Positions 15,601 through 23,168 of a DNA stretch of 39,452 bases are shown here, piece after piece; the stretch's first letter is position 1, and each line of letters begins with the position of its first letter. The position numbers and the translations under genes were made by a program. The notes beneath the pieces are model-generated. The model made no database searches, was not told the DNA's origin, and saw only the letters and a program-made list of their open reading frames with translations. The DNA comes from an uncultured Eubacteriales bacterium (GTDB lineage: Bacteria; Bacillota; Clostridia; Christensenellales; CAG-138): contig ONMC01000015.1 of NCBI GenBank assembly GCA_900318745.1, positions 1-39,452 of the forward strand. The letters run 5' to 3'.

Positions 15601-16389
15601 AGTGCTTATGCTGCGGAAAACCGATTTTGCCGGAGGAAAGCAACTGCGGCTGGCATACGCGCTGCATCCGCAAATTCTTCGGAACGGATACGCTGCCCGC
15701 ATTGGATTTAAGCGAAGAAGCGCTTGCCTCGTATGTGACGGAATCTGTGTTTAAGGGCCTGACCGTGCCCGGCGTACAGCGGAAGATGTCGCTGCATCTG
15801 GAGCAGAAGGATGCGCCGCGCCTGACGCTGGTCAATTACCCGACCGGCTACATTTTGAAACCGCAGACGCCGGAGTACCGCAATCTGCCGGAAGCCGAAG
15901 ACCTTGCCATGCGAATTGCGGAAAAGGCAGGCGTCAGGACCGTGCCGCACGCGCTGCTTCGGATGAACGGACAGTTTGCGTACATCACAAAGCGCATCGA
16001 TCGGAAGATCACCGGCAAACAGCGGGTTCGCGTGCAAAAGTACGCGATGGAGGACTTTTGCCAACTGGATGAAAGATTGACCGTAGATAAGTATCGCGGT
16101 TCCTATGAGCGCTGCGCGAAGATCGTTTCCCGATATTCCGTGCGGACGGGTTTGGATCTGTCCGAACTGTTCCTGCGGCTGGTCGTTTCGTTTGTCGCGG
16201 GCAATTCGGATATGCATCTCAAGAATTTCTCGCTGATCGAAACAGAACCGGGCAGCGGAAAAGATCATCAAAAAGGTGCTCACCGCCGAAGACGACTTCC
16301 TTTCCCTGTGCGACGATTCCTACCTTCCGCAGGACATGAAAAATGCGCTGAAAGAGCTGATTCGCGCACGCTGTGAGCGGCTGAGATAG
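15597..16389 (+). pseudogene. Broken HipT/HipA-type Ser/Thr kinase (internal deletion with frameshift)
   Basis: The gene begins with a zinc-ribbon-like segment (CLCCGKPILPEESNCGWHTRC) and has the Gly-rich-loop region LTVPGVQRKMS (about residues 55-65), the ITKRIDR strand and the catalytic loop GNSDMHLKN with Asp205 and Asn210. At about 16251-16260 the frame breaks. The open frame continues as Arg-rich nonsense to 16376. The next frame instead reads AAEKIIKKVLTAEDDFLSLC to ...NALKELIRARCERLR and stops at 16389, which is a normal HipA-type C-terminus. The region between, which should carry the Mg-binding YDL motif and LxLNGK, is missing. The kinase should be inactive. Confidence 0.85.
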
Positions 16390-16438
16390 ATGATTGCCAT
16401 TACTGCAGATTGATTTTATTATTTCGTAAAGAGGAAAT

Positions 16439-17605
16439 ATGGACATTCGAGAGATTCTTTCAGCAGTCTTGCAAGTAGGACCGAAGATCGTTGCTTCGTT
16501 TTGCATTATAAACGGAGAGTTAATGCCGCTTGAAGAAGTGCAAAACATGGGCTATGAGGAGTTTTTGAAACGTGCAAAACAGTACATGCCCCAAAGGCTG
16601 TACAAATACTTTCCGAATACTGTAAAAAGAGATGAAAGCGGTAACATAGTTAAAGACAAAAACGGAAATCCGATCAATTACTCGCTTGACAGTCTAAAGA
16701 ATAATACGGTATTTATGCAAACACCAAGCGAGTTTGATGATGTTTACGATTCGGATATTCATATTGAATATGAAGACTATGTAAAGCTGCGTCTTCAGGA
16801 GTATTGTAAACGTTGCAAAATAAAGATATCAGAAGAATGGACAATGCAGGAGTTGGGAAACGCTTTGCTGCGACACCTTATAGATCAATATAAAGTCGAG
16901 AACAGCTTTCTGGGTGCATTTTCAAAAAGCGACAGTACAGAAATGGAGCGACTCTCTAATGGAATTCTCTGCAATCGAACGGAAATAAACATCATTAAAG
17001 GATTAGAACCTGGGATAGCTCTAGGTGAAGCAATCAGAGAAGAATATGGTTTATTCTGTAATCAGCTGAAAACAACGTTCAGGACAACGTGTTTTGCAAC
17101 AACGCCTTATTCCCAACTTATGTGGGGCGGTGCTTATGCAAATAATCATAAGGGCTTTTGCATTGAGTATACTGTTCTTCCAAACGAAAAAGCTTATGAA
17201 GAAGTGTTCGCGAATTTGTTTCCGGTTGTATATTGCAAAGTCCGCCCAGACATGACAAAGCGTCTTGTCAATTATAAAGATAAGGAGCCGACGGTAGAAA
17301 ACCTATGGGATATTTATCTTCACGGGGCATTGCGAAAGAGTATTGACTGGGCATATCAAAACGAATGGAGATTACTATTGCCGTTAGGACGAAAGAAAGA
17401 GACGGATTATAATACTGCTTTCTTCCCAATCACAAAGGTTTATCTCGGCAACAGAATGGATGCAGAGGATCGGCGCACGATCATCAGCATTTGCAAAGAG
17501 AAAGGTATTCCGTATGTTGGTGTAAAGCGAAGTCAGGAATTCTTCGAAATGCAGGACTGTGAACAATTGTGCGAAAATTGCCCAAATGTGACTAGCACAA
17601 AGTAA
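16439..17605 (+). CDS. DUF2971 family protein
   Basis: A 388-residue protein matching the DUF2971 pattern. It has an N-terminal YKYFPN...SLKNNTVFMQTPSEFDDVYD, a central CFATTPYSQLMWGGAYANNHKGFCIEY and a C-terminal KSIDWAYQNEWRLLLP followed by a VYLGNRM strand. The family is widespread in accessory islands, and some members sit in defence loci; its biochemical activity is not established. AAAGAGGAA precedes ATG 16439. It lies 49 bases after the broken kinase and ends before a bidirectional-looking terminator. The protein ends in a short Cys cluster (CEQLCENC), which might bind a metal. Confidence 0.85.
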   Translation: MDIREILSAVLQVGPKIVASFCIINGELMPLEEVQNMGYEEFLKRAKQYMPQRLYKYFPNTVKRDESGNIVKDKNGNPINYSLDSLKNNTVFMQTPSEFDDVYDSDIHIEYEDYVKLRLQEYCKRCKIKISEEWTMQELGNALLRHLIDQYKVENSFLGAFSKSDSTEMERLSNGILCNRTEINIIKGLEPGIALGEAIREEYGLFCNQLKTTFRTTCFATTPYSQLMWGGAYANNHKGFCIEYTVLPNEKAYEEVFANLFPVVYCKVRPDMTKRLVNYKDKEPTVENLWDIYLHGALRKSIDWAYQNEWRLLLPLGRKKETDYNTAFFPITKVYLGNRMDAEDRRTIISICKEKGIPYVGVKRSQEFFEMQDCEQLCENCPNVTSTK

Positions 17606-17706
17606 ATAGTAAATAAGGTAGTACAAAACAAAAAGTCAAAAGGTTCCTTGTGCGTTGCAAGGGACAGGATCCATTGACAGAGTAATTGACGGTTTTAAAT
17701 AATGGC

Positions 17707-17742
17707 CAAAGCCCGAAGTGCGTGGGTGCGCTTCGGGCTTTG
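17707..17742. terminator. Terminator hairpin between convergent genes
   Basis: CAAAGCCCGAAG (17707-17718) pairs with CTTCGGGCTTTG (17731-17742). It lies between the DUF2971 gene and the minus-strand gene ending at 17773, so it can serve both. It belongs to the same stem family as 14573-14616. Confidence 0.7.
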
Positions 17743-17772
17743 CTGTGACTGAAGAACGGTTTTTCTACAAGA

Positions 17773-18426
17773 TTAACTGATAATAGGATCAGAAATAGTC
17801 ATTAAAGAATCTAATTCCGGCATTGAAATGTATTCGCGCGCAGAATGATCGTCTCGAAGGACATAAACGTCTTGTTCTTGGCTGTGATAGATGTAATATA
17901 CTCTGCGATTACCAATCAATCCTTCTTCCGTTAGACATTTATACACAGCATCGAGGTAATCAGTACTAAATTGGGTTAAATAGTTGTATTGAGAATCGGT
18001 TACCAAAGGAAACGGAGAGAAGAAGATCACATTCTCATCTTCTTCAACTGTAGCAATGCGATCTTTCATAATCTGATATAGTCTGGTTTTGGGAATGAAA
18101 GAATAATCCTGTGTTTCACGAAGTCGGCGAGGGAACTCGTTGATTTCTTCTATGGTGGCTTTGATCCACAAAAGGATATCGTTTTTCTTTTCACCGATTA
18201 GCGCACCTTGCTTTGAGTCGATAAGAAGTTTCGCGTCATATTTTTCACCATTGCTATCTTTAAAATCACATTCGCCGTGAGGTTGAGAATCGATCCATGT
18301 AAAGGTCATTCCCATAAATATGTCAGTTGATTTGCCTAAAAGACAAAAAATGTATTCTTCATAACGGCGGTTGCTGAACAAATCCCTATATTTATTATCA
18401 ATATACATAGTACGATCGAATTCCAT
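17773..18426 (-). CDS. Unknown protein, second gene of a minus-strand pair
   Basis: I do not recognise this protein of about 217 residues. It is AT-rich, soluble and rich in aromatic residues (NRRYEEYIFCLLG..., FTWIDSQPHGECDF, VYYIYHSQEQDVYVL). The DAKLLIDSKQGALIGEKKN segment superficially resembles a restriction-type D...(D/E)xK strand pair, but I would not call a nuclease on that alone. Start choice is unsure: ATG at complement 18424-18426 has a weak AGG about 9 bases upstream, and an ATG at 18474 has no ribosome site. It follows the next gene on the same strand with no terminator between them. Confidence 0.65.
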   Translation of the reverse strand: MEFDRTMYIDNKYRDLFSNRRYEEYIFCLLGKSTDIFMGMTFTWIDSQPHGECDFKDSNGEKYDAKLLIDSKQGALIGEKKNDILLWIKATIEEINEFPRRLRETQDYSFIPKTRLYQIMKDRIATVEEDENVIFFSPFPLVTDSQYNYLTQFSTDYLDAVYKCLTEEGLIGNRRVYYIYHSQEQDVYVLRDDHSAREYISMPELDSLMTISDPIIS

Positions 18427-18507
18427 TCGAATAGACCTCGATTCTGATTTCTCGTTCCTTTCGCGACAAATCATATATGAATATGATGAAGAATAAACGC
18501 AAGCAGA

Positions 18508-19002
18508 TTATTTCTCCGCACCTTTCATCTCAATAATCAATTCTTTGTATCGGTTGATATCATATTCATAAGACGAATACCCTTTAATTGTAAACAGCAT
18601 TCCCAATATTCCAAGATAAATCTTATAGGCAACGACAGAAGAAAACTCATTGTCACCGATTCTGTCATCTATAAAATATTTAAAGGTTGACGCGAGGAAA
18701 AAATCATACCGATTTGAGGGATCTTTTATCCTAGATAATTCGTATTTACTACAAATATCATTAAACAAAAACTTGCTTGAAATATATTGCGCAAGCAACC
18801 AGTTGGAGTATTGTCTATATATTGGAATGAACTCGGTACCATCAAGAAAGGTAATCTTAAAACCTTTATCTAAATATTGATTAAACTTGCTTTCTGCAGC
18901 GGCATAATCAAAAGAGGGATGTCTAGTGCTCGCGAAATCATTTATCATAGATGATTTATGTACATAATTGTAAAAGTATTTGATGTCTGCTTTCTTGTCC
19001 AT
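18508..19002 (-). CDS. Unknown protein, first gene of a minus-strand pair
   Basis: A protein of about 164 residues, AT-rich and mainly helical, with no family recognised. A hydrophobic stretch (VVAYKIYLGILGMLFTIKG) near the C-terminus could be a buried or membrane-associated helix. I chose the ATG at complement 19000-19002, which has AAAGGTGGTG upstream. The ATG 24 bases earlier overlaps the -10 box of the promoter at 19025-19053. It forms a two-gene unit with 17773-18426. Confidence 0.65.
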   Translation of the reverse strand: MDKKADIKYFYNYVHKSSMINDFASTRHPSFDYAAAESKFNQYLDKGFKITFLDGTEFIPIYRQYSNWLLAQYISSKFLFNDICSKYELSRIKDPSNRYDFFLASTFKYFIDDRIGDNEFSSVVAYKIYLGILGMLFTIKGYSSYEYDINRYKELIIEMKGAEK

Positions 19003-19024
19003 GATAACACCACCTTTTCCCTTC

Positions 19025-19053
19025 ATTTTATCGTTATAACTCTACAATGTCAA
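19025..19053 (-). promoter_or_regulatory. Promoter of the unknown minus-strand gene pair
   Basis: On the minus strand TTGACA (19048-19053), a 17-base spacer and TAAAAT (19025-19030). It fixes the downstream start at 19002. Confidence 0.7.
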
Positions 19054-19119
19054 TGAAATGTGGCAGGCAATAAATAAGGTATTACCTGTTTTAACCGGTT
19101 TGATATGTGAAGATAGTGA

Positions 19120-19148
19120 TTGAGAAAGTATTAAAACTGTAGTATAAT
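19120..19148 (+). promoter_or_regulatory. Promoter reading into a short transcription unit
   Basis: TTGAGA (19120-19125), a 17-base spacer and TATAAT (19143-19148). The nearest terminator is at 19408-19440, which predicts a transcript of about 285 bases. Confidence 0.6.
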
Positions 19149-19292
19149 AATATCGACAAGTAATTGTTGGTAGCAGTTTTCTTTGCGGCAATTATGACCG
19201 TTATCCCCGAGGACTTGGCTTCACTCTATTTCAGCTTTATTCAGAGATTGGTTGCTTTAGCAGCTTTTTACGAAATAGAGGAGGTTGATGAA

Positions 19293-19382
19293 ATGATAAA
19301 TATTAACTTGGTGGAAAGCGGCACACACGGAGTGGTCCAAGAATATTGGGAGAAAGAGAACTGTTACAAGTGTGCCTTGTAG
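19293..19382 (+). CDS. Possible 29-residue small protein
   Basis: ATG 19293 has a good AGAGGAGG ribosome site (19277-19284) and opens a short frame (MININLVESGTHGVV...). The frame stops at TAG 19380-19382, inside the T-arm of the tRNA-like fragment. It may be a leader or toxin-like peptide or chance; the 3' end inside tRNA-derived sequence argues for recent origin. The longer frame from TTG 19164 has a hydrophobic N-terminus but no ribosome site. Confidence 0.25.
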   Translation: MININLVESGTHGVVQEYWEKENCYKCAL

Positions 19383-19406
19383 GTTCAAATCCTGCCCGCT
19401 CCGCCA
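19379..19406 (+). other. tRNA 3'-end fragment, candidate attachment site
   Basis: The sequence folds as the 3' part of a tRNA: T-stem GTAGG, T-loop TTCAAAT, T-stem CCTGC, acceptor 3' strand CCGCTCC, discriminator G and encoded CCA. A G discriminator with a CUCC acceptor end is typical of tRNA-Ser, but the identity is not proven. I could not find a matching D-arm or anticodon arm upstream. Tyrosine-recombinase elements leave such displaced 3' ends at one edge of an island, and the accessory genes all lie to the left of it. Confidence 0.6.
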
Positions 19407-19407
19407 C

Positions 19408-19441
19408 ATAAGGACATCCGCGAAGGATGTCCTTATTTTTC
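19408..19441 (+). terminator. Terminator after the tRNA-like fragment
   Basis: Perfect stem ATAAGGACATCC (19408-19419) and GGATGTCCTTAT (19425-19436), GCGAA loop, then a T-run. A terminator placed directly after CCA is what a tRNA gene would have. Confidence 0.88.
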
Positions 19442-19470
19442 TTTTCGGTTTTCGACATCGGTATTCTCGG

Positions 19471-19824
19471 CTATTCTCCGTTGACTACTTCCCGGATCAC
19501 GATCTCCTCTGCGCGGGCGCGGATACTGTTCATGCGGCGGAGCCATTTCATTTGATCGGCGGCTTTCAGGCGTTCGGTGACTCCTTCGGCAGCTGCCATT
19601 TCGGAAACCGTAGCTTCGATCTGCTCCCTTGCCGTGCGGTCGATCTCCAGAAGATGATCGGTCAGTTTTCCGGAGAGGACGAGGGCGGTCAGCGTGCCGT
19701 CGTGCCGCTGCTCCAGGAAACGCTTCCGCATCCTGCCGTACTTGCCGATGGGGGCGTCGGGCGCGGGATCGAGGACCAGATTCGGGATCTGAATGCTGCC
19801 GACCGTGGTATATGTGACGTTCAT
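19471..19824 (-). CDS. tnpV: TnpV family transposon-associated protein
   Basis: A 117-residue protein with the TnpV pattern: NVTYTTVGSIQIPNL at the start, IGKYGRMRKRFLEQ in the middle and EAxVSEMAAAEGVTERLKAADQMKWLRRMNSIRARAEEIV at the end. TnpV proteins are small transposon-associated genes common in Clostridia; their role is not established. The start is the ATG at complement 19822-19824 with AAAGGAGG upstream; the frame stays open further upstream without a better site. No transposase or inverted ends are visible beside it. A truncated copy lies at 14626-14709. Confidence 0.85.
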   Translation of the reverse strand: MNVTYTTVGSIQIPNLVLDPAPDAPIGKYGRMRKRFLEQRHDGTLTALVLSGKLTDHLLEIDRTAREQIEATVSEMAAAEGVTERLKAADQMKWLRRMNSIRARAEEIVIREVVNGE

Positions 19825-20158
19825 TTTGATACCTCCTTTAATGAATCCGATGGACTTCGCGCGGGGGCTGCTTTCGCCGGACGGAAGTATGCGTTCCGAG
19901 CAGGATCGGCAGATGAATCTTTGCATACTCCAGCACATCCGTCCGTACGGGAAACGGGCGAAAGGGCGATATCAGCGCGTTTTTCGCCTGCACACGCATA
20001 GGAGGACGGCGATTTTGGTTTCCGGGGGATTGAAAAATCGGCGCGGGAATGGTAAACTTTTACCGATCAAATTGCATTGACGAAAGGAAACCGCGGGAAG
20101 CAAAAACGCTGCCGTACGGCTTCCATCATTTATACCTGTTCAAGGAGGAAACGAAACC
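19825..20158. other. Intergenic region upstream of pgi with an inverted repeat
   Basis: No gene is seen in these 334 bases. GGTAAA-CT-TTTACC (20051-20064) is a clean inverted repeat about 95 bases upstream of pgi and could be an operator. I could not find a convincing -35/-10 pair. AAGGAGGAAAC at 20143-20153 is the pgi ribosome site. Confidence 0.4.
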
Positions 20159-21742
20159 ATGCTGCATTGGAACAATCTCGATACGCTGACGGCTTTTGAA
20201 AAGCTGAAAGCAAAAAAAGGCAGCGTCAATCTGCCGGAAGCGATGGCGGGCGAAAGCGGTGCGCGGCGCGTATCAAAGTACGCGGCGCCGATGGCCTGCG
20301 GTCTGGTCTATCACTACGCGGCGAAGGCCGTAGACGATGAACTGCTTTCCGTTCTGCAAGAGCTTGCAGCGGAAGCACAGCTTCAGGAGAAGTACGCCGC
20401 GCTGTACAACGGCGAAATGATCAACACCGGTGAAAAGCGGCTGGTGCTGCACCAGCTGACAAGAGGTCAGCTCGGCAACGCCGTGATCGTGGACGGCGTG
20501 GACAAGTACGCGTTCTATACCGGCGAGCAGAAAAAGGCGGCGGCGTTTGCCCGCAAGGTCCATGCGGGAGAGATCGCCAACGCGGACGGCGAGAAGTTCA
20601 CGACCGTCGTGCAGATCGGCATCGGCGGAAGCGACCTGGGACCCCGCGCCATGTATCTCGCATTGGAAAACTGGGCCAGAGAGAACGGCGCGTTCCGGCT
20701 CGAAGCCCGTTTTATCAGCAACGTGGACCCCGACGACGCGGCGAACGTGCTGAAATCGATCGACCTTAGGCACAGCCTGTTCGTGCTGGTTTCGAAGTCC
20801 GGCACAACGCTTGAAACGCTGACCAACGAAACCTTTGTGAAGAACGCGCTGAAAGACGCGGGACTGGACCCCTCCAAACACATGGTCGCCGTCACCAGCG
20901 AGACGTCTCCGCTCGCAAAGTCCGACGAATACCTCGCGGCGTTTTTCATGGACGATTTCATCGGCGGGCGCTATTCCTCCACGTCCTGCGTCGGCGGCGT
21001 GGTGCTGTCGCTGGCGTTCGGTCCCGAGGTGTTCGCGCGCTTCCTGGACGGTGCGCATGCGGCGGATCTGACCGCAAAAGAGAGCGACCTTATGAAGAAC
21101 CCCGCCATGCTTGACGCGCTGATCGGCGTATACGAGCGCAACGTACTGGGCTATCCGGTCACCGCCGTGCTGCCCTATTCGCAGGCGCTCAGCCGTTTCC
21201 CCGCGCACCTGCAGCAGCTTGACATGGAGTCCAACGGCAAGCACGTCAACCGCTTCGGCGAGCCGGTCGCGTATCCCACCGGACCCGTCCTTTTCGGCGA
21301 ACCGGGCACCAACGGTCAGCATTCGTTCTATCAGCTTCTGCATCAGGGAACGGACGTCGTTCCGCTGCAGTTTGTCGGGTTCCGCAAAAACCAGGCGGGA
21401 ATGGACGCGGACATTCAGGGCAGCACAAGCCAGCAAAAGCTGTGCGCCAATGTCGCCGCGCAGATCATGGCCTTTGCCTGCGGCAAGCAGGACAGCGATC
21501 CCAACAAGAGCTTTGACGGCGGTCGTCCCTCCAGCATCATCATCGGGGAACAGCTTACGCCGGAATCCCTCGGCGCGCTGCTGGCGCACTTTGAGAACAA
21601 GGTGATGTTCCAGGGCTTCTGCTGGAACCTGAACAGCTTCGACCAGGAGGGCGTGCAACTGGGCAAAGTGCTCGCTAAGCGCGTGCTGGCGCACGAAACC
21701 GACGGTGCGCTGAAGGCGTACAGCGAACTCTTGGGCATCTGA
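20159..21742 (+). CDS. pgi: Glucose-6-phosphate isomerase
   Basis: Interconverts glucose 6-phosphate and fructose 6-phosphate in the cytosol. The 527 residues include the family signatures VQIGIGGSDLGPRAMY, FVLVSKSGTTLETLTN, DDFIGGRYSSTSCVGG, LFGEPGTNGQHSFYQLLHQG and SFDQEGVQLGK. The last has Gln where many relatives have Glu before LGK. The length and the GTNGQHSFYQ segment place it in the longer PGI form rather than the ~450-residue Bacillus form. The start follows AAGGAGG. It is the first clear core-metabolism gene to the right of the accessory region. Confidence 0.96.
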   Translation: MLHWNNLDTLTAFEKLKAKKGSVNLPEAMAGESGARRVSKYAAPMACGLVYHYAAKAVDDELLSVLQELAAEAQLQEKYAALYNGEMINTGEKRLVLHQLTRGQLGNAVIVDGVDKYAFYTGEQKKAAAFARKVHAGEIANADGEKFTTVVQIGIGGSDLGPRAMYLALENWARENGAFRLEARFISNVDPDDAANVLKSIDLRHSLFVLVSKSGTTLETLTNETFVKNALKDAGLDPSKHMVAVTSETSPLAKSDEYLAAFFMDDFIGGRYSSTSCVGGVVLSLAFGPEVFARFLDGAHAADLTAKESDLMKNPAMLDALIGVYERNVLGYPVTAVLPYSQALSRFPAHLQQLDMESNGKHVNRFGEPVAYPTGPVLFGEPGTNGQHSFYQLLHQGTDVVPLQFVGFRKNQAGMDADIQGSTSQQKLCANVAAQIMAFACGKQDSDPNKSFDGGRPSSIIIGEQLTPESLGALLAHFENKVMFQGFCWNLNSFDQEGVQLGKVLAKRVLAHETDGALKAYSELLGI

Positions 21743-21792
21743 CCCGGGATCGACCTTCTTAAGCGAGCCATTCAAAAAGAGAGGCGTTTACC

Positions 21793-22755
21793 ATGAGCAG
21801 AAACGCACTGCCGACGGATGCATCCGGATTTGTTGTGCTGTCTGATTATGTTCCGCATATCATACAGGAGATCCGGTATCATTCCACGTATAATTTCATC
21901 GGCGAGCGGATCGACGGGTATGAGGAGCCGATCGCGCTACTGACGGCAGAAGCGGCAAGAGCGCTGAAATCCGTCAGCAACGAGCTGTTTGTGCAAGGCT
22001 TCAGGCTCAAGGTGTTTGACGCCTATCGGCCGGTCGCGGCGGTCAGGCAATTCATTCTCTGGGGGATCGAGGACACGGACATCCGCATGAAGCCGTACTT
22101 TTATCCGGACCTCGAGAAACAGGAGCTGTTCATCAAGGGATACATCGCAAAGCAGTCGAGTCACAGCCGCGGCAGCGCGGTCGATCTGACGCTGCTCGAT
22201 ATGAAAACGGGCAAAGAGGTCGACATGGGCAGCCCGTTCGATTTGTTCAGCGAGGTATCGCATCCGGATTATCGCGGCGTCACCGAAGAACAGTTTGAAA
22301 ACCGTATGATGCTTCGCCGCGCAATGGTGCGCAACGGATTTCTGCCGCTGGATTGCGAATGGTGGCACTTTGTTCTCAAGGATGAGCCGTACCCGGATAC
22401 GATATTGAAACGCCCGAAGCGCAAACCCGCTTCGGGCGTTTTTTCGTGTCCGCGGATGCTTCCGCACGGCGCTCACTTGTTTTTCCGATCCGCTTTCCGT
22501 CAGATCCGAAGCGTCAGGTTTTCACCCGCAATGCCGACAAATGCGCCTTTTTGCGCCTGCGGCGAATCGGGATGGCAAAGCAGCCATTTGTTGCGCATCC
22601 ATAAAAGTCCTTCTTCTCCCGGCGCCGACGGATCGACAGAATCGAGCGGCTCGTTTGTGCCGCGTTCCAGCACGACGAGGCAGTTGAAGCCGGAATCCTT
22701 GATCCGGCACGGCGCAAAATGCAGCACGCGCGGATGGATCTCGATAAGCGTATGA
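21793..22755 (+). CDS. VanX-type D-Ala-D-Ala dipeptidase, frame reads through its terminator
   Basis: Zinc dipeptidase of the VanX/DdpX family that hydrolyses D-Ala-D-Ala. The catalytic set is complete: Arg79 in DAYRP, zinc ligands His124 and Asp131 in SSHSRGSAVDLTL, and Glu189 and His192 in EWWHF. The family normally ends just after the NEPYPDTYFDFP-type segment, here DEPYPDTIL at residues 197-205. Instead of a stop codon the frame enters a terminator hairpin (22409-22444) and stays open antisense to the next gene until 22755, giving 320 residues. Without other vancomycin genes nearby it is more likely a cell-wall or D-Ala-D-Ala salvage enzyme than a resistance gene. Confidence 0.85.
   Translation: MSRNALPTDASGFVVLSDYVPHIIQEIRYHSTYNFIGERIDGYEEPIALLTAEAARALKSVSNELFVQGFRLKVFDAYRPVAAVRQFILWGIEDTDIRMKPYFYPDLEKQELFIKGYIAKQSSHSRGSAVDLTLLDMKTGKEVDMGSPFDLFSEVSHPDYRGVTEEQFENRMMLRRAMVRNGFLPLDCEWWHFVLKDEPYPDTILKRPKRKPASGVFSCPRMLPHGAHLFFRSAFRQIRSVRFSPAMPTNAPFCACGESGWQSSHLLRIHKSPSSPGADGSTESSGSFVPRSSTTRQLKPESLIRHGAKCSTRGWISISV
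22409..22444 (+). terminator. Terminator inside the open frame of the VanX-type gene
   Basis: AACGCCCGAAGCG (22409-22421) pairs with CGCTTCGGGCGTT (22428-22440), then TTTT. The stem shares GCCCGAAGCG with the island terminators at 14573 and 17707. Confidence 0.85.
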
Positions 22756-23168
22756 GGCGGCAGATAAAAGCCCCTGACATCCCGCGAATCCAAGATGCGA
22801 TCATGCACGTCGCCGGGCAGCGCCAGCAGCAGTACAAGACCGGTCGTGGAATAATTGACCTCGCTGCACTTATGATACTCCTCGGCGTTCAGCGCGGATC
22901 CTCTGCCGTTGCAGAATCCCGCCTGGATCGGCATTCCGCCGTAAACCGTGCGTCCGATCTCAGCGATCGATGCAAGGGCTTCCAGCGCGGGTTCGCTCGC
23001 CGTATACCGGTTGCCGCTTTCGGGAATGCCGGTTTGCTCCATCGCCGCGGAAAGTTCCTCCCTTGCTTTGCAGGGCAGGATCCGTCCGTACGGTGCAAAC
23101 TCCGGGTCGGTCACGCAAAAAAGCGGCAGCTCCGGATTTTTCCGCTTGAGTTCATCCGTGATATTCAT
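22500..23168 (-). CDS. DUF4867 family protein
   Basis: A 222-residue protein I place in DUF4867, a cupin-like family that occurs in sugar-utilisation operons of Firmicutes; its reaction is not established. Likely metal-binding or active-site residues include the AEEYHKCSEVNY segment and the HTLIEIHPRVLHFAPCRI segment, both typical of a cupin barrel. A GGAGG site precedes the ATG and the start overlaps the ROK gene stop (ATGA). As the last gene of the sulfo-sugar operon it may act as a mutarotase, lyase or isomerase-like helper, which is inference. Confidence 0.8.
   Translation of the reverse strand: MNITDELKRKNPELPLFCVTDPEFAPYGRILPCKAREELSAAMEQTGIPESGNRYTASEPALEALASIAEIGRTVYGGMPIQAGFCNGRGSALNAEEYHKCSEVNYSTTGLVLLLALPGDVHDRILDSRDVRGFYLPPHTLIEIHPRVLHFAPCRIKDSGFNCLVVLERGTNEPLDSVDPSAPGEEGLLWMRNKWLLCHPDSPQAQKGAFVGIAGENLTLRI

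Noticed and set aside
19164..19382. 72-codon frame from TTG with hydrophobic N-terminus
   Set aside because: It has no ribosome site and no recognisable family. Only the internal ATG 19293 has a good site.
19329..19406. Complete tRNA gene
   Set aside because: GGAGTGG could pair with the acceptor 3' strand, but neither a D-arm nor an anticodon stem forms in between.
19155..19440. tmRNA
   Set aside because: No 5' GGGG-type start, no tag-peptide reading frame ending ALAA-stop, and the discriminator is G rather than A.
21793..22410. Vancomycin resistance cluster
   Set aside because: Only the dipeptidase is present. No VanH, VanA-type ligase or VanRS genes are nearby.
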